Below are positions 46,515-55,666 of a stretch of DNA of 64,000 nt, piece after piece; position 1 is the first letter of the stretch; each line of letters begins with the position of its first letter. Made by a program: the position numbers and the translations under genes. Source of the DNA: Bacteroidales bacterium. GTDB lineage: Bacteria; Bacteroidota; Bacteroidia; Bacteroidales; ML635J-15. The stretch is taken from assembly GCA_016937855.1 (NCBI GenBank), contig JAFGVU010000204.1, positions 23,296-87,295 of the forward strand, given 5' to 3'. The notes below the pieces were generated by a model. It did no database searches, was not told the DNA's origin, and saw only the letters and a program-made list of their open reading frames with translations.

Positions 46515-49166
46515 AACATCTCCAATACCGATAATATAGCCACTCGAATTAAAAATAACTTTATTCTCTGAGTTTAGCATAACCACAATTGGCAAATCAT
46601 TTTGTATTCCATCGCTTTTGCAAACAGAATTTACCGACAACAAACTTAGGTTTTTATCAAGGTAATAATTAAAATGTGATGGATAATCATAACTATTAGG
46701 AGTAAACTCTGTCTTGTCAACCAGAAAATGTATAGTAATACCACTTTTACTTAATTTTTCCATCATTGGTTCCAAATCGTGTACAATGTGTTTCGACGGC
46801 TCTGTGCCCGGATTAAGCCAAACAAAAACCGAATATTCAGAGCTGGCTGTCAAACTACCAAGTTTTATATTATTACCATAAAAATCAAATATTGGCAATT
46901 GATTAAAGCTTGTCTGCGGAGACGACTCATTTTCCTCAATTGGCAATGTTACTTGCAAATAAAGTATTTCATTTTCGGCAATATCAAAATATGATCTATT
47001 AACTAAAACACTTCCGTCCTCAGATCTTCGCGAAGTTAGCAGCATATATTTCCCAACCGGGATATCAACACCTTCAGAAAAACTTTCAATAGGCACATCC
47101 CAGCCTAAATCAAGTGTCTCAAAAATGCCGTTTTTAAATACTGCAATAGCAAAATTACTTCGGTATTTTAAGTTTAGTAAGCTATCTCTGTTGATAAAAA
47201 AGACTTGCCCTCGCTTTGTTTCTTTTATCGTACTAATTCCAGACAAAAACATATCATGCCATGTTCCATTATGATAGTATTGTGGGATTCCTGAAGCAGG
47301 TTCAATTTTAGCAGGTACTCCAATAGTCCGAAATAGAGCAACAGCATAAATCTTGAGCGAACGCTTATCAGCAAGCTTATATTTATGAACTGCCATTGGA
47401 GATATGGGCACATTATAATTATTTAATTCATCAACTAAAATTGTTTGGTTTGAATTTTCTATTTTAGTCTTGATATTGGTATTTATCCATTGTGTCATTT
47501 TTTTAGGATTATTTCTAAAATCATTAATCTCATCTGTCGAAAATGTATTTATGATTTCTTTTCGATATGGTTTTAGCAATTCAAATTCTACTCTCGGATT
47601 CAGAACATAATTCTGATAAATATCATCCGACAAAGTAGTGTCTTGCAACGGAGCAAACTTTAGATGTTCCGAAAGAGTTCCGGCATTAGCATCACGCAAA
47701 TCTTTTTCTGAAATAACCGATAGTAGTTTAGCTGCCATTAATTGATTCGACAAATACGAGGCTTCAATTAAGAAACTTTCAATCTCATTAAAGTTGCCAC
47801 GACTATTAATAAGATGAGTAATAATTTCTTCGTTATAACCAAAAGTTTCAGCAAAATGCTTTCCACTAAATTCATTGTAAAAACTTGCTTCGTACTTTTT
47901 TCTAATTTTTTCGTTTTGCTTAATCCTGTTTGCTGTCTTGCTAACCAATTCCTCGTCAGGAGTATTGATTTTACCAGGAACAGGAGCAAAATATTTTACC
48001 GTTTCACCAGGAAAGATATTTCTTTTTTCCAGTACAATTTTAATAATTCCTGATGTTTGAGGTGCTACAACAACACTATTACAGATTCCATTTTTACTAA
48101 CAAAAACTTCTATGCTTCCATACCCGGTAGAAAACTCTGCAAAACCAAGCACTCCTGTATTAGTTTCATGCAACGGAAACATCTCTGCATAATTATAAAC
48201 TTGAAATCTTACATTTGCACCATTTAGTGGTACATTGTTCTCATCAACAATCCAAACCTTGATAGTTTTTGTTGGTGCATATTTTTCCAATGCATTTATC
48301 CATGTAAAATTATTAGTCGTTGTCAGAACATCACCTGCTTTATCGCTAACTGCACCGAATTGTTTTGTATGTACTAACATTGCTCTCGTAGCAGGCAAGT
48401 CGAACCAACCTGTATTTAACACTGGTGACGGTTCGCATGCTCCAAGATAATTCCAACTACCATCTATCCAAACCTCGACCCATGCATGATTATCGTCGGT
48501 ATGTACCCATCGAGGAGTATAAACTTGTCTTGCCGGAATTCCTGCTGCTCTCAAAGCAGTAACAGCAAAAGTTGATTCTTCGCCACATCTGCCAAAACCT
48601 GATCGAACAGCTGCCAATGGAGAAATTGTTCTCTCATCAGTTCCACGATAAATAACTTTGGAATTGCACCAATGATTAATTTCTAAAACTGCTTTTTCGG
48701 TAGTAAACTCTTTTCCAGCAAACAACTCCTTTAGCTCACGATAAAAAACCATTCTGGCTGTATCAAGATTTTCGTTATTTACTCTCGCAGGCAAAACATA
48801 AGCTAAAAAAATATCCTCAGGAATACTATCCGCCCATGAAAATGTATCTTTGGATTTAATCGAAAACCTAACATGTCTTAGCCAAAACTCAAAATCATAA
48901 TCTGCAAAATCATTCACCGGCATATAAGTAATCAAATGTCGAAGATATTCACTCTCCTGTGCTGTTAAAGAAACATCTTCAGTGCATTTAAAATAATCGG
49001 GAAAAAATGTTTCTAGTTGTGATCTTCTAATCTCATAATCAGATTTATCGTCAATTTCATTTAAGGGGATTTTCTTTATACACGAAATATTTAGTAAAAA
49101 CAAACCGAATAATAGCATCGGCATAGCACATTTTAAAAAGATTTTGGAGTGTATTAAATATTTCAT
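46494..49166 (-). CDS. Transglutaminase-like lipoprotein with C-terminal thioredoxin-like fold
   Basis: The ATG at 49166 starts an 890-residue lipoprotein (signal MKYLIHSKIFLKCAMPMLLF, lipobox cysteine in LNISC). Around residues 180-260 lies a transglutaminase/peptidase-like core with the Cys-His pair in SGFGRCGEESTF and TDDNHAWVEVW; the third residue falls in GACEPSP, where a glutamate replaces the usual aspartate. A second, weaker transglutaminase-like region (MTQWINTNIK ... RTIGVPAKIEPASG) follows at about 530-640. The last 150 residues look like a thioredoxin fold without CxxC (EYSVFVWLNPGTEPSKH, NDLPIVVMLNSENKVIFNSS). It is probably an envelope protease or cross-linking enzyme; the substrate is unknown. 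It lies 13 bases behind the antiporter gene. Confidence 0.82.
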   Translation of the reverse strand: MKYLIHSKIFLKCAMPMLLFGLFLLNISCIKKIPLNEIDDKSDYEIRRSQLETFFPDYFKCTEDVSLTAQESEYLRHLITYMPVNDFADYDFEFWLRHVRFSIKSKDTFSWADSIPEDIFLAYVLPARVNNENLDTARMVFYRELKELFAGKEFTTEKAVLEINHWCNSKVIYRGTDERTISPLAAVRSGFGRCGEESTFAVTALRAAGIPARQVYTPRWVHTDDNHAWVEVWIDGSWNYLGACEPSPVLNTGWFDLPATRAMLVHTKQFGAVSDKAGDVLTTTNNFTWINALEKYAPTKTIKVWIVDENNVPLNGANVRFQVYNYAEMFPLHETNTGVLGFAEFSTGYGSIEVFVSKNGICNSVVVAPQTSGIIKIVLEKRNIFPGETVKYFAPVPGKINTPDEELVSKTANRIKQNEKIRKKYEASFYNEFSGKHFAETFGYNEEIITHLINSRGNFNEIESFLIEASYLSNQLMAAKLLSVISEKDLRDANAGTLSEHLKFAPLQDTTLSDDIYQNYVLNPRVEFELLKPYRKEIINTFSTDEINDFRNNPKKMTQWINTNIKTKIENSNQTILVDELNNYNVPISPMAVHKYKLADKRSLKIYAVALFRTIGVPAKIEPASGIPQYYHNGTWHDMFLSGISTIKETKRGQVFFINRDSLLNLKYRSNFAIAVFKNGIFETLDLGWDVPIESFSEGVDIPVGKYMLLTSRRSEDGSVLVNRSYFDIAENEILYLQVTLPIEENESSPQTSFNQLPIFDFYGNNIKLGSLTASSEYSVFVWLNPGTEPSKHIVHDLEPMMEKLSKSGITIHFLVDKTEFTPNSYDYPSHFNYYLDKNLSLLSVNSVCKSDGIQNDLPIVVMLNSENKVIFNSSGYIIGIGDVLLQKLQ

Positions 49167-49179
49167 CAACAAATTTGGT

Positions 49180-50442
49180 TTATGAATTATTGTTTATCAA
49201 TTCACTATTCGTTAAGTCTTTGCCATTTTCATCGCCCAAAGGGTTGTCCACAACAGTTTCGACCTCATCAGATTGCTTAGATTTTTCTTTTGACATCATC
49301 ATTCCAATCATCATCACAATTGCGCTAATAACAATTACCTGAATTATTACGGATTTATTAATTACATCAATTTCTATTGCATCGGGTATTGCCAAGAATA
49401 ACAAAATTGTTATTAGACCTCTGGGAGCCACAAAAACTAAAGGTTTTGCTTGAAGCTTAAATGTTTTTAGAACAATAAATCTGATTAAAAAAATGATTGC
49501 AACAATACTTAAAGAAATTAGAAATGTCGAAGGGTTTAGCAACTCATCAGTTTCGATAAGAAATCCAAAAATCAGGAAAAACATTGTTCGAATCAAAAAT
49601 GCTCCTTCGGTTACAAGTTCGCTAAATTTTTTCACTTCGCGCAACAAAAATGCCGGTCTGAGTTTACGAATAAGATTTATCTCTTTAAGTCGGTTGAGAT
49701 TGCCAATAAAAAGTCCAAAAACTAAAATAAAAATTAGAGCTGGAAGATGAAAAACCTCAGCTACAGCATATATAAGAACAATAAGAATAATGATTGGAAT
49801 AAACTTGATGTGATGCTTAATGTTTTTTAGCAAAAAGAGCAGCAATAATGTCGCAAAGAAAGAAACAACAACGAGTATCATCATGTCCACACCAAATTGA
49901 CCAAAAGCGTGACCATTAATCACTTCGTGTGTAATTAAAAAGTCAAAAAACAACACACCTAAGACATCCGAAAAACTACTTTCGTAAATAATAAATTCCT
50001 TATCCTCATTTGAAAGATGTCGAACACTGGGTATGGCAATTGCACTACTTATTACACAAATTGGTATTGCATTTATGATACTATTTTTGATGTCGTAATC
50101 TCCTACTAACTGCAAGAACATTGTGAACACAAAACTTAAAAGCACAATTGATAATAAAGAAATCAAAAAAGATTTTCTTAATACTTTCAGCTTTGATTTA
50201 TCAAAGTCAAGCTCTAGGCCACCTTCTAACACAATTAAAATCAGCCCTAATGTTCCAAATAGCTGCAAAAACATTGTTAAATCAGGAATTTCGACGTCAA
50301 AATAATTTGCCCCTTGTCTAACCAAATAACCTAATACCAACAAAAGAATTACAGTTGGAATCTTAGTCTTTGAAGAAGTTAAATCAAAGAGGTAAGCCAA
50401 CAAAAGAAGTGTACAAATAATTATAATAATTGATAAAGTCAT
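49180..50442 (-). CDS. Cation/proton antiporter, CPA family
   Basis: Inner-membrane protein of 420 residues with about 12 transmembrane helices. The CPA signature LILIVLEGGLELDFDKSKLK in helix 3 and the ion-binding region YESSFSDVLGVLFFDFL in helix 5 identify it. The latter has Ser-Asp where CPA1 exchangers usually have Asn-Asp. The C-terminal tail is short, polar and lacks a TrkA-N/KTN domain, so it is not a Kef-type potassium channel. It probably exchanges Na+ or K+ for H+. It is first in a two-gene unit with the transglutaminase lipoprotein. Confidence 0.88.
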   Translation of the reverse strand: MTLSIIIIICTLLLLAYLFDLTSSKTKIPTVILLLVLGYLVRQGANYFDVEIPDLTMFLQLFGTLGLILIVLEGGLELDFDKSKLKVLRKSFLISLLSIVLLSFVFTMFLQLVGDYDIKNSIINAIPICVISSAIAIPSVRHLSNEDKEFIIYESSFSDVLGVLFFDFLITHEVINGHAFGQFGVDMMILVVVSFFATLLLLFLLKNIKHHIKFIPIIILIVLIYAVAEVFHLPALIFILVFGLFIGNLNRLKEINLIRKLRPAFLLREVKKFSELVTEGAFLIRTMFFLIFGFLIETDELLNPSTFLISLSIVAIIFLIRFIVLKTFKLQAKPLVFVAPRGLITILLFLAIPDAIEIDVINKSVIIQVIVISAIVMMIGMMMSKEKSKQSDEVETVVDNPLGDENGKDLTNSELINNNS

Positions 50443-50570
50443 ATCCTGTTATTTTAAGACAAATATACAATAAGAAAAACAATTTTTTCGACAAAAATAT
50501 GCCACAAAATATTATTAGTATAATTTAATAAAATAAACAATGTATTTTCGGCTATTAAACAATAAAGTAC

Positions 50571-50578
50571 TATATTTG
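50571..50578 (+). promoter_or_regulatory. -7 element of the S74 fibre gene
   Basis: TATATTTG fits TAnnTTTG and lies 44 bases before the ATG at 50623. No clear TTTG is found 19-21 nt upstream. Confidence 0.35.
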
Positions 50579-50622
50579 TTAACTAGTTAAATAAGAGGAA
50601 TTTAATATAGTTATTTAAGCTT

Positions 50623-53112
50623 ATGAAAAACACTTTTACAATACTTTTTGTTGTTGTATTTACAATAACAAATTTAAACTCAATTGCCCAAGGTGTAGCA
50701 ATAAATACCGATGGTTCTGTTGCGGATAATTCTGCAATGCTGGATATTAAATCTACTAACGCAGGTATTTTAGTTCCGCGCTTAACACAAGCACAACGAA
50801 ACTCTATAAGTAACCCGGCAACAGGTCTTATGATTTTTCAGACAGACAACACTCCGGGATTTTATTATAATGCCGGAACTGCAGCAAGTCCATCATGGAT
50901 TAGGTTAAGTGTCCCAACAGATAATTTTGACGATGCTGATGCTGATGCAACAAATGAATTGCAAACTTTAAGTATTGTTGATCATGACATTACTTTATCA
51001 AATGGAGGTGGTACGGTAACGGTTCCGGATAATAATACAACTTACTCGGCAGGAAATCAATTAAGTCTAACAGGTACAACTTTTGATGTTTCAGAAGGAA
51101 GTGGTTCCGGCCTTGACGGAGACATGGTTGATGGGCAGCATTGGAGTGATATTCAAACATGGGTAAATTCAAATGATGATAATACAACATACTCAGCCGG
51201 AACAGGCTTAAACTTAGCCGGAACAACTTTCTCCGCAGATTTTGGGAATACAACAGTAGCAGGTAATGGTTTGAAAACACAAGGTAACTTTGGTCAATTT
51301 CAAGCTCATGGTACTTATACTGATTTTAATGCAGTACCAAATTATTGGGGCTGGAACTATGTACAGGGTAATACAAATGCTCCGAACACCACATCCTCAC
51401 AATGGTATCGGGAAGTCGTTAGTTTAGGTGATAACTACTCTGCTCGAGGTTCCGGAGGATATTCCTTAGAACTTGCTTTTCCAAGATATAATCATTCTAG
51501 TGCTGGAGTGTGGATGAGAACTGTTGAAAATGGGACTATTGGAGGTTGGACAAGAGTTGACGCTAATGGAATTGGGGTTTCAGGAACAACAAATTACGTT
51601 TCAAAATTTACATCCGCTAACTCCATTGGTAATAGTCAGATTTATGATAACGGAACAAATGTTGGTATTGGGACTGCTGGTCCTTCAGAAAAACTTCATG
51701 TTAATGGATCTGTTCGAGGAAATCAAGCAGGAGCTTTGAGAATAAGCACAGGTAGTGGTTATGTCGATATCGGACCCAAAAACACAAGTTGGTCACATTT
51801 TTATACAGACAGGCCAAGATATTGGTTTAGTACAGGACTTACAGTGGAAACCGGCAATATTGGCAGTTACGATGAAAATCTATCTTTACAAACAGCCGGA
51901 ATAACAAGGGTTACTGTATTAAATAGTAACGGGAATGTTGGTATTGAAACGACTTCTCCTGCTCAAAAATTACATGTAAATGGAAATATACGTAACGAAG
52001 GAGCCTATTATTCTGACGGAAATGTAGTTATTGATGACGGCGGAGGATGGCATAGATCTTATGGACAAACTGGATGGTACAATGGAACTTATGGTGGAGG
52101 ATTCTATATGATTGATGCTACCTGGATTAGAACATATAATGACAAAAGTTTCTATCATAATACAGGAATAATGAGAACAGATGGCACCTTTCAGGTTGGT
52201 GGCTCAGGTGCCACCTTAAATGTCCCAAATAATGGAGATTTTGCCTATAGAACAAATGTGCTCTTTGCTAATACCAGTGGGAATGTCGGAATTGGTACAA
52301 CTGCGCCAGGTGCAAAACTAGACATTAAAGAACATACTGACACAGGGATAATGCTATACTTAACTGATGATAATTCAAGTATTGGAGAAAATGCACATAA
52401 AGCTATTCAAATACAAACACAAGGTAATGTACAAGCATGGACCGCTACAAATGGAGATGCTTTCTATAATGGGAATGTTGGAATTGGCAATAGTAGTCCA
52501 GGGCAAAAACTTCATGTTAATGGAAAAATTGCAAGTGTAGGTTCAAGTACTTATATGTTTCAAAGCAACACCGGCAGTTATGGTTCTGCAAATGGATACT
52601 TGTTCGGATATTCGAGTGGCTCAACTGGAGTTGTTCTAGAATCAGGTTATTCAGAAAGTGGAGGATTTCAAGCAAACGGTGACAATGCAAATATTTGGAG
52701 TCCGGGAGATCAGGATATTTTACGAATATTTGATGAAGATGGAATGGTATTAAAAACATATTTTGATGGAAATGGGACTTATTATAATCCATCTGACATA
52801 AATAAAAAACAAAATATCATTAAAATTGAAGATGCATTATCAAAAATTCTGCAAATAAATGGTTATAATTTTGAGTTCAAATTGCATCCCGATGAAATTA
52901 AAAAAGGTGATATTCCTAAAATAACAACCGGAGTTATTGCTCAAGAATTAGATATTCTGATGCCGGAGTTAGTTGACCATCATGGTGATGACGGTTTGTT
53001 CGTAAATTATGACGGAATAATACCCTATTTAATTGAAGCAATCAAAGAACAACAAGAAATCATTATTTATCTGCAAAAACAAATTGATGAACTAAAAAGT
53101 ACTGAAGAATAA
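50623..53112 (+). CDS. Exported fibre-like protein with C-terminal S74 chaperone domain
   Basis: Protein of 829 residues with signal peptide MKNTFTILFVVVFTITNLNS and cleavage near IAQG. Four repeats of the form NVGIGTTAPGAKLDIKEH and EKLHVNGSVRGNQ stud the central region. About residues 205-315 resemble a phage/pyocin knob domain (FQAHGTYTDFNAVPNYWGW, GGWTRVDANGIG). The C-terminus is a peptidase S74 intramolecular chaperone: YYNPSDINKKQNI (likely cleavage Ser at about 727), TTGVIAQELDILMPELVDHH and IPYLIEAIKEQQE, ending in a short coiled coil. S74 domains drive trimer assembly and then cleave themselves off. No phage genes surround it and no T9SS domain is present. Confidence 0.88.
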   Translation: MKNTFTILFVVVFTITNLNSIAQGVAINTDGSVADNSAMLDIKSTNAGILVPRLTQAQRNSISNPATGLMIFQTDNTPGFYYNAGTAASPSWIRLSVPTDNFDDADADATNELQTLSIVDHDITLSNGGGTVTVPDNNTTYSAGNQLSLTGTTFDVSEGSGSGLDGDMVDGQHWSDIQTWVNSNDDNTTYSAGTGLNLAGTTFSADFGNTTVAGNGLKTQGNFGQFQAHGTYTDFNAVPNYWGWNYVQGNTNAPNTTSSQWYREVVSLGDNYSARGSGGYSLELAFPRYNHSSAGVWMRTVENGTIGGWTRVDANGIGVSGTTNYVSKFTSANSIGNSQIYDNGTNVGIGTAGPSEKLHVNGSVRGNQAGALRISTGSGYVDIGPKNTSWSHFYTDRPRYWFSTGLTVETGNIGSYDENLSLQTAGITRVTVLNSNGNVGIETTSPAQKLHVNGNIRNEGAYYSDGNVVIDDGGGWHRSYGQTGWYNGTYGGGFYMIDATWIRTYNDKSFYHNTGIMRTDGTFQVGGSGATLNVPNNGDFAYRTNVLFANTSGNVGIGTTAPGAKLDIKEHTDTGIMLYLTDDNSSIGENAHKAIQIQTQGNVQAWTATNGDAFYNGNVGIGNSSPGQKLHVNGKIASVGSSTYMFQSNTGSYGSANGYLFGYSSGSTGVVLESGYSESGGFQANGDNANIWSPGDQDILRIFDEDGMVLKTYFDGNGTYYNPSDINKKQNIIKIEDALSKILQINGYNFEFKLHPDEIKKGDIPKITTGVIAQELDILMPELVDHHGDDGLFVNYDGIIPYLIEAIKEQQEIIIYLQKQIDELKSTEE

Positions 53113-53131
53113 TTTATGCAAACTCGTATTT

Positions 53132-53152
53132 GTTAATATCGTCAATATTAAC
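53132..53152 (+). terminator. Weak hairpin after the S74 fibre gene
   Basis: GTTAATAT (53132-53139) pairs with ATATTAAC (53145-53152) around CGTCA, followed by TTTATAAT. The stem is A+T-rich and the T-run short, so termination would be weak. Confidence 0.4.
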
Positions 53153-53200
53153 TTTATAATCATTCCAAAATAATTCCCTATTTTTACAAAAAGAAAAATA

Positions 53201-54292
53201 ATGAAAAAGTTTTTACTTTTATCAATATTCATTTCTATTGTAGTTTTTGGCAATGCTCAAAATATAAGCCCCGGTTTCTCCTACAACGAATACATAGAAA
53301 TGTTGCACATATCAGCCTATCAGGTTGACACACCATGGAGCACAGTAAAAATTGAATACCCCAAAGGTTACACAATGGCTTATCGGTCAGATGAAATAGC
53401 ATTGTTAAATCGATGGGATTTATGGATTTCTGCAGATTCTACTGTAGTTATAAGTATTAGAGGAACAACTAACAATTTTAATTCATGGCTTGAAAACTTT
53501 TATGCTGCTATGGTTCCTGCCTCAGGAAAAATGCAAATAAGCGAAAGCAAAGAATATAATTATCACTTATCGGACGATCCAAAAGCTGGAGTTCATGTTG
53601 GCTGGCTATTGGCACTTGCATACATGGAACCAGGCATCTCGCAAAAAATAGATTCGTGTATAAACAAAGGATATCGTAATTTCTATATCACTGGTCATTC
53701 TCAAGGGGGTGCTATAGCAAGCCTATTAACTGCAAATATTTGGCTAAAAAAAGAAAAAGGTCTTTACAGCCCCAATGTCAATTTTAAGACGTATTGCTCC
53801 GCTGCACCAAAACCCGGAAACATAAACTTTGCAAGACAGTATTCATATTTAACACAAAAAGGTTATGCTTTTAACGTTATTAACGCCTTAGATTGGGTTC
53901 CTGAAATGCCATTTACAGTACAAACGCTTAACGACATCAACGAACTAAATCCAATATCCGCAGATAAAAACACATTAAACAAACTGGGAGTATTGCAAAA
54001 AGTATATGTCGGCTCTTCATTTCGCAAAGTTGATAAATCTCTAAAGAAATCTGTGCGGCTATTCCGAAAATATCTTGGCAAAAAAGCCTATAAGCTTGTA
54101 AATAAATCACTAGTCGAATTAATCGAACCAAATTACCTCGAAAACAATTACTATGTAAGTGCAGGCGAAATTATTATTCTATATCCGGATTCTACATATC
54201 ACGAAAAATTTTCTAAAAATCCAAAACACACTTTCGTTCATCATATGTTAACGCCTTATCTATATCTTGCAAACAAACAAAATAATGAATAA
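53201..54292 (+). CDS. Exported class 3 lipase
   Basis: Alpha/beta hydrolase of 363 residues with signal peptide MKKFLLLSIFISIVVFGNAQ. The lipase-3 nucleophile elbow is FYITGHSQGGAIASLL (Ser167). Oxyanion-side residues are in VVISIRGTTNNFNSWLENFY, and candidate Asp and His are in ALDWVPEMPF and HTFVHHMLTPY. The protein is periplasmic or surface-exposed and probably hydrolyses ester lipids. No T9SS sorting domain or lipobox is visible. It stands alone, 88 bases after the fibre gene. Confidence 0.9.
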   Translation: MKKFLLLSIFISIVVFGNAQNISPGFSYNEYIEMLHISAYQVDTPWSTVKIEYPKGYTMAYRSDEIALLNRWDLWISADSTVVISIRGTTNNFNSWLENFYAAMVPASGKMQISESKEYNYHLSDDPKAGVHVGWLLALAYMEPGISQKIDSCINKGYRNFYITGHSQGGAIASLLTANIWLKKEKGLYSPNVNFKTYCSAAPKPGNINFARQYSYLTQKGYAFNVINALDWVPEMPFTVQTLNDINELNPISADKNTLNKLGVLQKVYVGSSFRKVDKSLKKSVRLFRKYLGKKAYKLVNKSLVELIEPNYLENNYYVSAGEIIILYPDSTYHEKFSKNPKHTFVHHMLTPYLYLANKQNNE

Positions 54293-54316
54293 AATTCACT
54301 TTGCAAAACTAATGTT

Positions 54317-54415
54317 TAATCGAAGTGCTCTAGCACATAAGAGGGTTAAACCCTCGATTACAAATATAAAATGACAGATTGACTTAGATTAGTAACTAAT
54401 TCGTAATCGGGGTTA
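54317..54415. repeat. Cluster of palindromes between convergent genes
   Basis: Three local stems are visible: GTGC/GCAC (54325-54336), GAGGGTT/AACCCTC (54341-54355) and an outer TAATC/GATTA pair. In addition, CCTCGATTAC (54352-54361) is nearly complementary to GTAATCGGGG downstream. The whole forms a branched or long-stem structure at the 3' ends of the lipase and membrane-protein genes. No tRNA features are present. Confidence 0.45.
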
Positions 54416-55612
54416 AACTCGTTTATAGAATAGTGCAAAAAAAGAATTAATCCCCACTCCGGCTAAAACGTAAAACACCGGTAAGATATATACATCAAAT
54501 CTCGAGTCGTGTTCGGCATAGGATACTGCAACAACAAACAAATGCCCGAGAATTATAGCTAGCGAAACTGCAATAATTCCTTGTTTTCGAATTTTAATAA
54601 GCGAGATTAGTGACAAAAAATATGCTGGCAAAATCCACAACAAAACTCTCAAATTATACCTATCAGAATTATATGGTCGTACGTGAACGATTGTGTAATA
54701 AATACGCATTGCGCCTAATTTAATCACATAAAAAGGATGCTTAATAATGTATTTTATTCCAGATGTCCAGTCTTTAGAGTCCATTTCTGGTTCTTGTGGC
54801 ATTCTAATATTTAGTTCAGGATGCCCCCAAACTGTTATTCCTTGCTGCAAATTATCGATAGGTGTAGTTATTTGTATCGAATTTTTTAACCCTGACAAAC
54901 CTGCTGGAACAATAAAAATAAGACTTAAAACAACAACAGACGAAATAAGTTTGTATTTTAGTCCCAGCTTCAAACAAAAAATAATAGAAATTAAAAAAAT
55001 TGGGACTATTATCCATCCGTTGGGTCTGATTAAAGCTGCTAATGCAACGATTATTGCAGAAAGCAGATAATTTCGCCACGATTCTCTGTTTAACAATCGT
55101 AGCATTGCCCACAAGCTCAAAATTACAAAGGACATGTACAAAGATTCGGTTAAAATGTACAAATGCCAACGCACGACAAAAGGATTACAAACAAATAGTG
55201 CTACAGAAAACAAAGCAGCAAATTTTGATTTTGTAAATGAAGCAACAATATTAAATATCGCAAATGAAGCAATTATAGCAAAAAATATTTGCACAAAAAC
55301 TATGCTTTCCACTGGCAATCCAAATAGCTTTATTGCTGCAATAAAAAGCATATAACCTATAAACTGATACTCTCTGCCATGCAACTCTATTCCTGCAAGC
55401 AACTTTTCTGCACCACCAATATATCTATCAGTATCGAGCCAGTATTTAACTCCAGGCAATCCATTGCTGATACTACCATCATAATAGTTTATGTAATTAA
55501 GCCAAACAAACCTCAATGCAATGATACATATCAAACATAAAAACAATATATGTCTATTGTTTTCGACAAAAGCAATTGTTTTTGCCAAAAGATTGTATTT
55601 CTTATTTGCCAT
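54413..55612 (-). CDS. Polytopic membrane protein, GT-C glycosyltransferase-like
   Basis: Inner-membrane protein of 399 residues with about ten transmembrane helices (for example FLCLICIIALRFVWLNYINY, GWIIVPIFLISIIFCLKLGL). The first loop carries acidic and charged residues (NYYDGSISNGLPG, DTDRYIGGAEKLLAG) in the position of the catalytic Asp of GT-C/GT39-like enzymes that use polyprenyl-phosphate sugars. It probably modifies a surface glycan or protein, but substrate and donor are unknown. It converges on the lipase gene; upstream lies the MBG-repeat gene, 54 bases away on the same strand. Confidence 0.75.
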   Translation of the reverse strand: MANKKYNLLAKTIAFVENNRHILFLCLICIIALRFVWLNYINYYDGSISNGLPGVKYWLDTDRYIGGAEKLLAGIELHGREYQFIGYMLFIAAIKLFGLPVESIVFVQIFFAIIASFAIFNIVASFTKSKFAALFSVALFVCNPFVVRWHLYILTESLYMSFVILSLWAMLRLLNRESWRNYLLSAIIVALAALIRPNGWIIVPIFLISIIFCLKLGLKYKLISSVVVLSLIFIVPAGLSGLKNSIQITTPIDNLQQGITVWGHPELNIRMPQEPEMDSKDWTSGIKYIIKHPFYVIKLGAMRIYYTIVHVRPYNSDRYNLRVLLWILPAYFLSLISLIKIRKQGIIAVSLAIILGHLFVVAVSYAEHDSRFDVYILPVFYVLAGVGINSFFALFYKRV

Positions 55613-55666
55613 GAAAACAATTATTCAATGTTTACGAACCTAAAAAATCCGACAACAGGGACAAGT

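Noticed and set aside
50623..53112. Possible prophage remnant because of the S74 and pyocin-knob-like domains
   Set aside because: The protein has a Sec signal peptide, and the flanking genes are an antiporter and a lipase; no phage structural or integrase genes are nearby.
54317..54360. Cloverleaf-like folding
   Set aside because: There is no anticodon arm of correct size, no T-loop GTTCRA motif and no acceptor stem of seven pairs, so it is not a tRNA.
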